From positions 78,408,476-78,472,475 of the forward strand of contig OY726571.1 in NCBI GenBank assembly GCA_963383645.1: a DNA stretch of 64,000 nucleotides. The letters run 5' to 3'. The notes under the pieces are model-generated. The model made no database searches. It was not told the origin of the DNA and saw only the letters and a list, made by a program, of their open reading frames with translations. Origin of the DNA: Muscardinus avellanarius (taxonomy: Eukaryota > Chordata > Mammalia > Rodentia > Gliridae). Below are positions 32,934 to 44,699 of the stretch, one piece after another. Position 1 is the stretch's first letter; every line of letters starts with the position of its first letter. A program made the position numbers and the translations under genes.

Positions 32934-33651
32934 CTATTTTTGTCTTTTTAATCAGTAGGATTAAGTGAAACACGAAGAGGATTCTTTTACCGGTTGTGAG
33001 GCAGTGGGTGCACACCTGTTAAGCAGGCTCAGCTTGTTCTTGAAGCCCGGGGTAACGCAGTGTGTAGTCACCCCCTCCACTCCTCCTCCTGGTTAGATCC
33101 CCAAATCCAAATTATTGACACAAGAACCAGTTATTTAGTTTATAAAACAGTCGTTCAGAATGTTTCCTACTCATATCTTATTCATTCTGTTCATTTACCC
33201 TGTGAGTGTTACATGCCTATGTACCAGGTAAGGCGTCCTCCAGAGACGGTGGAGCTGTGTTATGGAAAAGAAACATTTCCATAAACGAACATAACCATTA
33301 TTTATTAGTTAGCCTGGATTTTGTCCGGCAGGTGAGGGTGTGTGTGATTTGGACGATTCCGTATCTGGGACTGAACGGGTGGCAGAGGCTGGGTCGTGTG
33401 ATCTTCTGTATTTCCGTCCCCATATTCATGGACACATTTACTTACTTAATAAAAGGGTGGCAGGGGCCGGGCGCTGCATCCGCTTGCCTGTTCCATTATC
33501 TCCACAGACTGGTTATCTAGGTCTACGTCACGTTTACAAATGGCGGCCAACTGTTTGAGGGAGCAGGATGGGTGGACTACTGTTGAGATGTTACTTGAAG
33601 AACTTCCTTTTAAAAAGGCAGCAGAACTGAGCGGTTCTCAAACTAGAGAAG
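32934..33651. other. Non-coding sequence
   Basis: No known repeat recognised. Overlapping plus-strand frames at 33060-33558 are short, in several phases and without domain signatures; treated as chance. Confidence 0.4.
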
Positions 33652-33850
33652 GCAACCTGGGTGTGGTGGCACCTGCCTCTGATTCCTGGACTTGGGAGGA
33701 TTGCAGGTTCAAGACCAGCCCCAGCAATCTAGGGAGAGCTGGTTTCAGAACAAAAAAATGTAGCTGGGAGGTAGAATGACCCCTGGGTTCAATCCCCAGT
33801 AGAATAATAGTAACAACAACAACAACAATAATAATGTTAAAAATAAAAAT
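33652..33850 (+). mobile_element. Older SINE with AAC/AAT tail
   Basis: AACCTGGGTGTGGTGGCACC to GGTTCAATCCCCAGTAG with an internally shortened linker. The tail is AAC then AAT units (33808-33836). Confidence 0.85.
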
Positions 33851-33881
33851 AAAGTTAGAGATGGCATTAATACATGAATAC

Positions 33882-33882
<1 letters not shown>

Positions 33883-33915
<33 letters not shown>

Positions 33916-34048
33916 GTAATAATACAGAGTCTCACTAAGTTTTTGAGAGCCTCACTAAGTAGCTGAGGCTGGCTTCAAACCTGCGCGCTCCTTCTGTCTC
34001 AGCCTCCCAGGTACTGGGATTGCAAGTGTGCGCCACCATACCTGGCTA
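33883..34048 (-). mobile_element. SINE left half with (AAT)n
   Basis: (AAT)n tract (33883-33924) leads into ACAGAGTCTCACTAAG and ends CGCCACCATACCTGGC. The ID half is missing or replaced by the trinucleotide run. Confidence 0.82.
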
Positions 34049-34073
34049 ATATATGAATTATTTAAAGAATTCC

Positions 34074-34280
34074 AACCAGGTATGGTGGCGCACACCTGTA
34101 AGTCCAGTACTAGGGAGGCTGAGACAGGAGGATCGCAGGTTCTAAGCCAGCCTTAGCAATTTAGTGAGGCTTTCAGGAACTTAGTGAGACTCTTGTTTCC
34201 AAATGAAAAATAAAATGAGGCTGGGAGCATAGCCTGGAGGTAGAAGACCCTGGGCTCTATCCCTAGCACCACCCCTACAC
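34074..34280 (+). mobile_element. Transitional SINE (type B-like body, full left half)
   Basis: CCAGGTATGGTGGCGCACAC, GGTTCTAAGCCAGCCTTAGC, TTTCCAAATGAAAAATAAAA and GGCTGGGAGCATAGCCTGGA. The right-half B box is GGGCTCTATCC. Confidence 0.85.
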
Positions 34281-34704
34281 CCAGTATTCTATAAACCTTT
34301 AAAGGGGTCTTGTGTGTGCAAATTAGGTTTAGCAGGTGACATATTGTAAAGAGAAAATCTGAAGCTAACATCACTCCTAAAGAACAAAAGAAGAAATGTT
34401 CTGTCATTACGAGGTAACAAACAGTGACAAGAGAAGCATGACGGGCTACCCTTAAGCCCTTGCAGCGTGGGCGGGACATTCTCCTTCAGGGAGAGTCTGT
34501 CCTTGCCCATCACTCTCCGTCACTGTGTGTCCCGAGTCACGGTGGGGTTTTTACCTCCCTCCCCATGTGCACCGCAGAGTCCTGTGCATCTGGAGTTCTA
34601 TGGAAGCCCGCCCACTGGAACCTCTTTATTTAAGAAATCTCTTCTGTTTTACTGTGAATAGAACCAAAACCACAACCACCCTTTTGTAAGGGTTGGCGTA
34701 AAAT

Positions 34705-34860
34705 CTGGTCCTGTGGGCGTTGCTGTGCACACCTTAGTACTTGGGAATTCTAGTATTTGGGAAGCAGAGACAGGAGGCTCACAGGTTTGTGGGTTTGTGA
34801 GACCATCAGGTGTGTAGCTATGGAATAGAATGCCTCTGGGTTCGATTCTCTGTACCAAGA
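34705..34860 (+). mobile_element. Internally deleted SINE
   Basis: Left part GGGCGTTGCTGTGCACACCT and right part GGTTCGATTCTCTGTACC are joined without the usual linker. The right-half B box GGTTCGATTC is close to the tRNA consensus. Confidence 0.7.
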
Positions 34861-35929
34861 AAAGACATGGCCCTAATTTTAGAGTATACTGAACCTTTGC
34901 TATTTTGGTCTGTCTAAATATTCACATGTCACTCAATGAGAGAGATAGACTGTGAGAAATGCACTGTTTGGTGATTTTTGTGGTGCAAGCATCATCGTGT
35001 GTGTCTACTTGCCTGTAGGCAGTATAGCCCACTACACGCATGCAGGTGGTGTAGCCCACTACCCACTTAGGTTCTATGGTGTACCCACCATTGCACATGT
35101 GGTCCATCACTCTTTTCAAAAACTGTATTTAGACGGACTAAAAATTTCAAACTCATCTCTGCCAATCTATGTAAACATCATCACCCAAAAGTTCCTAGAA
35201 AATTATTTTCTGATGTAATGTATATTATTGTGAAAAACATTTTAGTTTTTATTCTCAAGGTTAAAAAATGAAGAAGTATTTTAATACGATGGACTCGTTA
35301 GAACACCAAATATAAATGGTGCTGAAAAGACAATATAGTGCTATTATCTGTTTAGGAATTTACCAACAAGCGCATCTCTCTGGTAATCTAAGAAATAAAG
35401 CCTTCCAGAGATGCAGGGATTTACTCTCAGCTCTCGAGTTATTTGAGTGGGAGAGGGTTCTTTCTGTTTGGACGTTCTGGTGAAGTCTGATCCTTCTGTC
35501 TTGAGTGCACTTGGCTTTGCTCTGACAGCGTGGGACAGCGCTGGTGCAACCTGAGATGGTAGCACCCCCATCGCTTTAGAAGAACAATAAAAACGGGTCA
35601 GTGAGAAGATAAAAATTTAATTTCTCTTAAGTAGAGGAACTTGAGAAAACTATGAACTACTTACCCGGATTCCGATGTTTCCATGCATTTGTAGCTAAGT
35701 GACTTAAAATAGACTGGCTCATTTTGATGTCAGAACCAAGATAGACTTGTGCACTAGGAAGCCTCTGGAAAATAATGAAGGGTTGTGAACCAGCCCACAG
35801 AGGAAACATGAGAAGGTGGGGCCAATCCTAATCGTGGCAGGGAGGAGAGAAGGTTAGAGAATTAGAAAGACACTTAGAAAGACCAGGTGTCCTACAAAGC
35901 AGGCCTACTGAAAAGCCTTTCTCTCTTTC
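34861..35929. other. Non-coding sequence
   Basis: 35015-35105 has an imperfect ~20-bp direct repeat (GTAGCCCACTACGCA/GTAGCCCACTACCCA-type). No exon, RNA gene or young repeat recognised. Confidence 0.4.
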
Positions 35930-36118
35930 TTTTTGTGGTACTGGGGGTTGACCCCAGCGGTGTTCTACCATTAAGCTACACCCCCAGCCCTATTTAATTT
36001 TTTGAAACAGGGGCTTCCTAAGTTGCTGAGGGCCTCACTGAATTGCTGAGGTTGGCCTCAAACCTGTGATCTTCCTTTTTCAGTCTCCAGGTGCTAGGAT
36101 TGTACATGTCCACGGCTA
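35930..36118 (-). mobile_element. Older dimeric SINE
   Basis: GTGGTACTGGGGGTTGACCC through AGGTGCTAGGATTGTACATG. The 5' end of the element is worn. Confidence 0.8.
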
Positions 36119-36489
36119 TATCGTCTTTGGATGCCTTTCTCTTAATATTATCTTATAGCGCTACCTGTGCACACCATTGTGCGTTTCCACGACAAGTTGG
36201 ATTTAGCTCCCACGACACCTTGTATCCTAGACGTATTGATTTCATACGGATGATACACTTGACTGGATAGTTTCGGTAGAGATGTGGCATCGGCATTGTG
36301 CATCATCAGATGTTTTTATTATATATTTTCCATTCATTTTTATCGGTGGTTATGGTTTTGTGGAGACTTTAAGCAGTGCTAGAATTTTGGTTTCTCTTTC
36401 CTACCTTCCTTACCCAGAAGAAGGTAATCTTTAACTTCTTGTAGTTATTTGGTTAATTCTGCTTTTTTTAAAAAAACAAAAACCAACAG

Positions 36490-36600
36490 AGTTGTTTATT
36501 CAGTGATAATTTACTGAGCATCTACAAAGTGTCCAGCCCATTAGGAAGTATTAATCTGACATTTTTATTTCTTTCAAATCATCTTATTTGATTTATCTGC
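36490..36600 (-). mobile_element. Possible L2/MIR remnant
   Basis: TTTACTGAGCATCTACAAAG then CATCTTATTTGATTTATC resemble the reversed MIR/L2 3' region. Weak. Confidence 0.35.
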
Positions 36601-36608
36601 ATTATATT

Positions 36609-36700
36609 ATTTTTGGCAGTGTTGGGAATTGAACCCCAGGGCCTTGTTTATGCTGGGCAAGTGCTCACTGAGCCTTACTTGATTTAAAAAAAAAAAAAAG
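36609..36700 (-). mobile_element. ID-type monomer
   Basis: GGCAGTGTTGGGAATTGAAC, then CTTGTTTATGCTGGGCAAGT. Free ID-like body rather than the dimer right half. An A-run ends it (36686-36700). Confidence 0.6.
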
Positions 36701-36933
36701 GATACTAATATAGATGTTCAGAATCAAGATTCTTATTTTCTTACCAGTTGCTTGTTTCTTACATTAACGTGGATTAAATAATTTTTTCTTGTTTTCTTAT
36801 CATCTACCCTGTAGACTGTTAAAGGCACTCCTGTGGAATCAAAATTAATAGACATCTTGATAATGATTGCATTCACAGATCAGTAGAGCTTTTCAATAAT
36901 AATTGATTTCTTTTCCTTTCTTTCTTTTTCCCC

Positions 36934-37112
36934 CTAGTATTGGGAATTGAACCCAGGACTACTCTACCACTGAGCTGCACCCCAGGCCTTTCTATTTTTC
37001 TTTTGAGATAGCATCTTTACTAAGTTGCTGAGGCTCTTGGTAAATTACTGAGGCTGGCCTCGAACCTGGCCACTTCCCTTCTTAGCTTCCCAAGTGCAGG
37101 AATTACAGATGT
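36934..37112 (-). mobile_element. Older dimeric SINE, squirrel-like subtype
   Basis: GTATTGGGAATTGAACCCAG, CTCTACCACTGAGCTGCACC and TTTTGAGATAGCATCT. Its wording is like the copy at 31478, with ACTCTACCACTGAG in place of GCATTCTACCTC. Confidence 0.8.
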
Positions 37113-39569
37113 TGGCTAATGATACTAGTTTCTAGAGACCAGAATAAATCTTTATGGAAATCCTGGTTTCAGGGACTGAAGAGTTCAAATTTATTATTTT
37201 TTCCCCTGAAGATCTGCTTTAAAAATTTGCCCCAGGCCTGCTCTGACCTTGTTTTGGGAATAACCCTGGAGTTATCATTTTTTTCCCTCTTTGGGATTCA
37301 TCAAACTAAAAAGGGTAGACTTGGTCTGTTTTGCAGTGGAATTATTTTTTTATCTTATCATTTACTTTCTGGGTAAAATCACTCCAACCACCTAGCGTAG
37401 ACAAAGGTAGGCAGAATGAATACTACAATAAATTGAGGGTAACACTAAAGTCTTAGTCTGGCCTTTGCCACAGGATTCTTCTCCTCCTTCTCTACCTCCT
37501 TCTCCTCCTCCTCCACTTCCTTCTCTTCTTCCTCCTCCATTATCATCAAGATAATCTCCTCCTCCTCCTCTTTCTTTTTGCATGAATTTCTGACATTGTA
37601 TTAACATGTTCAACTTTCACACTTTAATGGGGAGGCTGTGTGTATTCTACAGAGGTATTATCAGTCAATTTAGTTTGCTTTCTGCATCCTGTCTTAATAT
37701 TTCCCTTTTCCCCATCCCAGGGATTGGTTTCTCTGCTTGTGTCAAGTTTTCTTTTCTCTCCTCATATTTCATTCTTCCAGGATCTGCACTGTGTCCAAGT
37801 TCTCATAGCTCACCTAAAAATGGATCGAGTCCAGTGGGACCTAGGCCGACTTTTCCTTAATCTGTCAAGTTTCAAATTTACAGGCTTGCACCGAGTGAGG
37901 CTGGGTGCGGAGGAGAGGGAGCAAGGTCTCATCTCTAGGAGAGAAGGGACGGCCCCTCTCTCTGTGCCAGGTTGCTAGGAAGCAATCTCTCCAAGGTGAA
38001 CTCTGAGCAGAGTGGTATAGAGATACAGCCCCTTGAATTGGGAGCAGAGACTAAAGTTTGGCTGGTGCCCTGCGACAGCTTTGTGGTCAAGGAAGAAGAT
38101 GTAAATTAACTGAATTCCCAGCCCTGGAAGAAGAGGATTAGGGGAATCCAAGGGTCTCGACCTCACTGTGAGACTGAATTATAACTAGAGCCTCTTTTAA
38201 GGAACACAGCTTGAGTTTCAGACTTGAAATTATGTTGAAATGAAAAAGTACTCTCTGCTCTTACTTTATTCTGATGGGAAAGGTATTAAATGTTCAAGTC
38301 CAATCTGAAAGCAAACATGGCTATAAATAAAACCACGCAACCTTTTTTTTAATAGTGTTTATCACTAGAGGGACAGGAGTCTGGTCCTAATAACCCAGAT
38401 AGCAGAAGGAATTCCAAGCTACTCCTTCCCAATCCAGATCTGTCCTAAAGCGTTTATTTGGATGAAGTTTTCCAGCCTGCGGGTCTGTGGTATTGTTTAG
38501 ACTCTGTGTGAATAAACACACAGAATGATAAACTTCCTTTTCAGGTGAGGTTTATATCTTTTAAGCCCTCCTGTAGCCTCCTGTTCCTGGGCCTTTTCTG
38601 TAGAACGGCTACGTAATTCTTTCCTGAAGATGTGTCTCAGAAGCCCTACTGTGTGCCAACCTATACTGGGGTCTTCTAGGCAGATCTACTAATAATATTG
38701 TGGTCCTTTTTGGGAAAGGGAGTCAGACACACCTCAATGAAGATACTCATTTAAGAAAAATTGAAAATACAGAGGATGAAATGTCCTGATGTCCGATGTT
38801 CAAGGGATGAATTAATGCTATGTAGTCAGGAGGAAGAAAAATGAACGTTGGCTTTAGTCACTATGGGAAGGTTTGTTGAAATACATTGGAGTTGAGGTCT
38901 GTGCAGAATGTGTTCAATGTGGGATAGCAGGCTTTCAGAGAAACCAATAAAATTTGTGCAGAACTTCTCATTCAGGTACCGTGAATGACTTATAGGGATG
39001 TAAGACTGATCCCCACAACCCTGGGATGGGAGCTGGTATGAAGTCTCCAAGTTGGCCAGCCCTTCCTCAAACCCTTGCTTGTTTGCTTGAATGTATGGCT
39101 CACACATTATCATTTTTTTCTGTGTGCATGATGTGAGCAATGGTAACTCCAAGTTAGAGGGTTTGGTTGGAAGACAAGGGGTCCAGAAGCCAGGTTTTAG
39201 GAGCAATAGGCGAACAGCCTTGGTCCATGATCTGGGGGCAGAGGAGATGCAGAACAAACAGAACAGAAGCTTTCAAATGTTGCAAAGAGGTTTTTTTTTT
39301 TTTTTTTTTTTTTTAAATAGGACAGGTGTATTTTCTATACATCAATATAAGGTGCAGGATTGGGTCTGTTGAGTAAATGTACATGTGAGCATACAAGAAT
39401 CCAGGTCAGATTAAAGTTTTCTGACAATTAAATGCTCAAGAGTTCTGAGCATTTTCAGAGTAGCAAGCTCTTCTTCCCTGAAAGTGAAGATGGATGCCTT
39501 AGGACTGGCCGTATAGACAGAGAGGCTGTGTTAGACTGAGTGGGTGCCAACGTTATCTTCAACTCTTTG
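37113..39569. other. 2.4-kb SINE-free block with a polypyrimidine tract
   Basis: 37478-37577 is CTCCTT/CTTCTC-rich (imperfect (TCC)n and (CTT)n) and could form triplex. A T-run lies at 39291-39314. The minus frame at 38826-39257 (143 residues) is the longest frame outside repeats but has no recognisable domain or splice support. Confidence 0.45.
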
Positions 39570-39645
39570 TATTTTTTGTTTGTTTTTGGTACTAGGGATT
39601 GAACCCAGAGGTGTTCTACATCTGAGCTACACCCTAGCACTATTT

Positions 39646-39863
39646 TTTTTTTTTTAACATATAGGGAACTGAACTCAGGGACATTCTACCTCCAAGCTTC
39701 AAGCTTTACCCCAGCCCTATTTTGTATTCTTTATTTTGGAACAGGGTTTCACTGAGTTGCAAAAGGGCCTCACTAAGTAGCTGAGGCTGGCCACGAATTC
39801 AGATCTTCCTATCTCAGCCTCCTAAGTACTTGGGTTACAAGCATGTGCCAGCACTCCTGGCTC
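39646..39863 (-). mobile_element. First SINE insert in the outer copy
   Basis: ATAGGGAACTGAACTCAGGG to GCCAGCACTCCTGGCT, with an internal AAGCTTCAAGCTTTACC duplication in the right half. Confidence 0.85.
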
Positions 39864-39891
39864 CACCCTAGCTCTATTTTAATCTTAATTT

Positions 39892-40102
39892 TTTTTTTCC
39901 TGTGGTATTGAGGGATTGAACGCAGAGACATTCTACCTCTGATCTACACCCCAAACCCTTTTTATTCTTTTGTTTTGAAACAGGGTCTCATTAAGTTGCG
40001 GAGGGCCTCATTAAGTTGCAGAGGTTGGCAATGAACCTATAATCTTCCTGTCTCAGCCTCCCAAGTATCAGGATTCCAGACATGTGCCACCGTGCCTGGA
40101 TT
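39892..40102 (-). mobile_element. Second SINE insert in the outer copy
   Basis: TGTGGTATTGAGGGATTGAA to TGCCACCGTGCCTGGA. TTAATCTTAATTTT lies at both junctions. Confidence 0.88.
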
Positions 40103-40229
40103 AATCTTAATTTTGAAATAGGGTCTCACTGCATTGTGGAGGGCCTCGCTAAGTTGCCGAGGCTGTCCTCGAACCTGTAAGTCCCCTGTGTCAGTCACCC
40201 AAGTACTGGGATTACAGGTGTGCACCACA

Positions 40230-42293
40230 GTTATTCTCAATGAAACAGAGAAAAGGGAGACAAACCAGAGTTGAATGCAAGAGCTAATGTGGGTTTTCTT
40301 GATAATGGCCATGAAATAGAATTCTCCCAATTATTAATTAAAAGATACGTGGTCACTTTGTTAGGTTAGCAAACCAGAATCAAGAATTTGCATCTTGATC
40401 TGTCACTGAGGCTCACGAGTGACCTGGGACAAGTCATTAGCATTCCTTATATTATAATTTTCCCCCAATATTATCGCAGTAGAAGGGAATATTGATAAAG
40501 CTTTTTTGACTCCTATATTAAAGATGCCTTGCTATGCAATCATACTGTAATGGTTCTTACTAGTGAGGGTGAGGGCGTTGTTCTCAGGTAAGATGCTGGT
40601 GTAGTAATTCCTTCATTAGGGATAGTTTTGTTTTATAGGAGAATTCTGAGAGTGGCTTTTCTGGAAGATATTCTCTGAAAGGCTGGCAAATCTTTCAAAT
40701 GTTTGTTTTAATGTCGGCCCACCAAAGACATGTGAAAAATATGTGATATTCAGGATTATCATTCCAATTTCCTAGCTCGGTCTAATATCTAGAATATATT
40801 GAAAATACGTTGGCCTCATCTATTTGTAAAGGGCTGTAATGGCTTTAGATTGGTGCTATCCTGGGGTACTGATGTGTGGGTTTTCTTCTTTTTTTTTTTT
40901 TCTGAGGAATTCTCTGAGCAGGGCTTTCCTGAAAAGAATACATTAAGACTGTCAGAATGATTCTTTTCAGCAGATTAAGCCTTGCAGATGCTCTTTGTGG
41001 AGGCAGAAACGCATTATTCTGAAAGTCCTTCTGATCTTCAGGAAGACTGAAGATTTCAAATGTTCTTCTACCATTTGAACCTCCCCAATGAGGAAATCCC
41101 AGATACTGTTATTTTATAGACCACAATAATTCAGAGCTCATCATAGTTTAAAACATGAAGAAAATCATTTTCTTAAGGAAAAATTAACTTTTTTCACAAT
41201 CGGTTACTGAAAGACCCTTCCTGATATACCTACCTCTGGAAAGCAGAAATCACAGTGCGCCACATCTATTTATTACATTTTTTTTTCTTTTGCACCTGAA
41301 CATTTCCCTGGACAAAACGACACGGACATCACATTTATTCTGGTCTAATTACTTGATGTGTTTGAAGACTGCATGGTCCAGATATTTATTGAGCTCTGGT
41401 TGGTATTGTCCTAAACAGGAGGGCTCTATCTCAGGGCTGTGAAAACAGCTCCATTGTACTGGAGCAGGAAGAAAGCAAGACATTCCTCAGAAGGGGTTGG
41501 TTTCACAGGTTTAGGCATCCATTTCTTGCTCTCACTGTGATTTATGGAGGCTTCTAACATGTGCTGCGCTTTGTACCCAAAGCCACAGACCGGCTGTTAA
41601 TAGGGTACGCACCCTGAGTTTTTCTGGTGGTCAAATTTATAAAACCAAACAATAATCTCTTTGGGAAGCTCCTCAAAGACGCACCCGAGTCTGTTAACTC
41701 CAGTTTGTACAATGTCTAGCAGAGGGCCACGCGTTGACAAGCCCCATAAATGTCTTTGTTGTTGTTGAAGAATGAGGGATGGAAGCCAGGAACAGCCCGG
41801 GGAGCGGAGGGGTTTGTTTTACGTGATAGATAGGCCCGACCCTGCACACGGGGAGGGAGAAGATGGATGGGTGGGGTCAAGGATGGATTTTGGCAGATGC
41901 TACTGCTGTTCTTTAAGAAAAAGGAAAAAGAAAAAAAAAAAAATAGGACACGTTTTCTGCCGATGATGTCCTGGCCGTCTCCTCTTGAAAATGCAGTCAT
42001 GGTTCAAAGGTGTCTTGAGACATTCTCCATGAAGAGCGAGCAAAGGTTATTGTGGCTAAATTCTCTTGGCATGGCCGTCTGCTTCTCTGCCCTGCCTTCT
42101 CCTCTCTCCCTCCCTCCTATCCTCTTCTCTCTCTCCGCCTTCCTTTCTCGGTGCCTCTTTGTCTCCTAGGTTCTAAAGACTCCATTTTTTCTTTTTCTTT
42201 CTTGTAGTTGGAGACCATTCAGGGAAGGTGGAAGGATTTAAAATTTTTACGTATGAGCAGAGAGGAGGGGGAAGGCTACACACGATATTTTTG
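40230..42293. other. 2-kb SINE-free non-coding block
   Basis: Holds a weak MIR-like core at 40395-40450 (CTCACGAGTGACCTGGGACA). An acceptor-like pyrimidine run ending CTCCTAG at 42169 has no matching donor nearby. A long purine/A run lies at 41919-41943. No coding exon supported. Confidence 0.4.
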
Positions 42294-42490
42294 CCAGGTT
42301 TGGTGGCGCGCTCCTGCAGTCCCAGTGCTTGGGAGACTGAAGGTTGAAAGCCAGCCTTAGCCATTTAGCGACACCCTCAGCAACTTAGGGAGACCATATT
42401 TCAAAATAAAAAAATAAAAAAGGCCGGGGGTATAAATTGGGAGTAGAATGCCCCTGGGTCCAATCTCCTAGTAGTGGGAAAAAAAATTTA
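42294..42490 (+). mobile_element. Older dimeric SINE
   Basis: GCCAGGTTTGGTGGCGCGCT to GGGTCCAATCTCCTAGTAG. Confidence 0.85.
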
Positions 42491-42974
42491 ATGCGTATGT
42501 TGTGTTTTCTTAAATGGATAGTGGAATACCATATAAATAGAATAGCTAGCCTACAGAGTGAATATAACCTTTAGCAGTATTATAGTTTATTAGCACTACT
42601 TCTACTATATTTACTTAAAGCTTTTTTGTTGTTGTTGAGAAAATGTCTCAGTTTTGGGGAAAAGATGGAGAGAAGAATCCAGAGTGAAATTGTTATATTG
42701 TTGAGCAATCCTTGAAGTAGCAAGAAAAATGAAGTTATTTTTCTCTGATAGTATTTTGCAACTGAACTGCAATTCCACTCTGCCCAAGTGTGCCTTTGAA
42801 ACAAGAAAGTAACTCAGAATCGAAAAACCTCTATGCTGCTGAGTTAATGGTTAACGTAATTCTAGTTTGGGTAGAAAAGATGACTTCTAGTTGAAGGAAG
42901 GAAAGGTAGACACTTTGTTATGATTAAAAAATAAAAAAGACCATGCATGCAAAAATTACATACTTTTAAGCATC

Positions 42975-43157
42975 CTTTGGCTCTGGCTTGAGTATGTCCC
43001 CCATCCCCCAAGGTTCATGTGTTGGGAACGTCATTCCCCTAATCCATATGCTCCTGGCATTGGGAGGTGAAGTCTTTGGGAGGTAATTAGGATTAGCCCC
43101 ATTGTGGCTTTATAAGAACAGGAAGCGAGAGCTGAGCGGGCACACTGGCTCTGTGAA
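42975..43157 (+). mobile_element. Diverged MaLR-type LTR fragment (MLT1/MST-like)
   Basis: GTATGTCCCCCATCCCCCAA, TTGGGAGGTGAAGTCTTTGG, GGTAATTAGGATTAGCCC and TTTATAAGAACAGG fall in the order of mammalian MaLR LTRs. It is cut off at 43158 by a SINE. Confidence 0.7.
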
Positions 43158-43332
43158 GGGTTGAACCCAGGGGCATTCTACCTCTGAGCTATACACCAGC
43201 CCCATTTATTTACTTATTTTTTATTTTGAAACAAGTTCTTTCAAAGTTGCTGAGGCTAGCCTCTGATCTGTGATCCTCCCATCTCAGCCTCCTATGTGCT
43301 GGGATCACAGGCATGCACCCTGGCACCTGACT
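43158..43332 (-). mobile_element. SINE inserted in the MaLR LTR
   Basis: GGTTGAACCCAGGGGCATTC to GCACCCTGGCACCTGACTC. The start of the right half and its tail are missing. Confidence 0.8.
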
Positions 43333-44205
43333 CTAAGACACTCGCTTCTGAGCGCTTTCATTTTTTTGTCCTGAAGCTTTGCCCAGTGAGTGAGAACTTT
43401 CTTTACGGTGTACTGAGCAGTACCCGTGTTTCTGTGCGCCCCCTTGCTCTAAAGTGAAAGCCCCCGGCCTGGATTTTGTGTCTGTCTCTAGGGTAGTTTC
43501 TCTTAGGGTGCTTTTAACTCTATCCTGCACTTTGGCTGCCACAGGGGCTCGGAAATGTCACCATGCCTTCCTGAGCTCGCAGGGGTGCCATCCTTGTCCT
43601 TCAGTTTTAGCCCACTGGTTCCCAGCAGGGGGTTTGCCCTTTGCTCCCAAAGCCGCCTGGTGACCTCTGTCAATTTGTCCCTCTAGTTAAAGAGACCCCC
43701 ACTCCTGCTTGCCCAGAGCTCACTCCGTGGACCTCTGCTGCCCCGCTAGAACACTTGGGCCCGTTGGGGTTCGCGTCTGCTTTTCCCAGCCCTTCGTGGA
43801 GAGGCCGGCTCCAGCCCAGGGGTGACTTCATGCCCAGTTCTGTTGACTTGTTAAACGCAGGCTCCACATTTGTGGATTCAGCCAAATGTAAAAGGAAAAT
43901 GTTCGGGAAAGGAAAATGTGGGCGTGCTGAACAGGTACAGATTTATTCTTATTGTTTCCCTCAACAGGGCATTTATGTTAGGTAATTTTATATATTACCT
44001 AACATTTATATTTCTTAGCATAAGTAACCTACAGGAGATTTAAAGTGTATAGGAGGATGCGTGTAGATTATATGCAAATGCTTTGCCGTTGTATAAAGGG
44101 CGTCTGAGCATTTTGAGGAAAGGACCTGGTACCAGTTTCCTGAGGATACCAAAGAAAGACTGTTCTATTGTATTGGAGAGGAAAAAGCATTGTTTTTACT
44201 TATTT
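43333..44205. other. Non-coding sequence
   Basis: 43430-43830 is GC-richer but not a CpG island. Open frames on both strands (43454-43985) show no domains. A perfect 13-bp inverted repeat AGGTAATTTTATATATTACCT lies near 43979-44000. Confidence 0.4.
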
Positions 44206-44210
<5 letters not shown>

Positions 44211-44236
<26 letters not shown>

Positions 44237-44637
44237 ATGATACCAGGTATATAACTCAGAGGCATTCTTACTCTGAGCTCCACTCCCAGCCCAGTTTTTT
44301 TATTCTTTTTATTTATTTATTTTTTTGGTGGTACTGGGGTTCCTGGAAGCCCTTCTACCTCCGGGCTATACTCCCAGACCTATTTTATATTTTTATTTGG
44401 AAACAGGGTCTCTTAAGCCAGCGCGGCTGGCTTCGAACCTGCGCGATCCTCCTGTCTCCGCCTCCCAAGCGCGGGGATTACAAGCGTGCGCCACCACGCC
44501 CGGCTTATTCTTTATTTTTGAAACAGGGTCTCACTGAGTTATAGAGGGCCTCACAGGTTGCTGAGGCTGGCTGTGAACTTACTCTTGTCTCGGCCTCCCA
44601 GGCACTGGGATTACAAACATGGGCCACCATGTCCGGT
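44211..44637 (-). mobile_element. Older SINE with (TG)n tail split by a type B SINE
   Basis: TG tail (44211-44236), right half 44237-44300, left half 44505-44637 (GGGTCTCACTGAGTTATAGA to CACCATGTCCGG). The TTATTCTTTATTT-like linker flanks the insert. Confidence 0.88.
44327..44504 (-). mobile_element. Type B SINE, near-consensus copy
   Basis: Best type B example in the window: CAGCGCGGCTGGCTTCGAAC and GCCTCCCAAGCGCGGGGATT with most CpGs intact, ending GCGCCACCACGCCCGGC. Probably recent. Confidence 0.97.
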
Positions 44638-44699
44638 TTGAAAGCATTGTCTTGGTAGCAGTGGATCGATGCTAATAGGTTTCTGATCTGGGAAATAAA

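Larger units (their letters stand above)
39583..40229 (-). mobile_element. Outer SINE carrying two separate SINE insertions
   Basis: Outer pieces are 39583-39645 (GGTACTAGGGATTGAACCCA), 39864-39891 (CACCCTAGCTCTATTTTAAT) and 40103-40229 (left half to GTGTGCACCACAG). Both inserts are flanked by duplicated outer sequence (CACCCTAGC and TTAATCTTAATTTT). Confidence 0.88.

Noticed and set aside
38826..39257. 143-residue minus-strand frame in unique sequence
   Set aside because: Longest frame outside repeats, but composition is unremarkable, no domain is recognised and there are no convincing splice sites.
42100..42169. Strong polypyrimidine-AG acceptor-like run
   Set aside because: No in-frame open stretch with a donor follows; pyrimidine-rich runs are common here.
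43430..43985. GC-richer stretch considered as a CpG-island promoter
   Set aside because: CpG is sparse and the stretch is too short; no transcription-start features.
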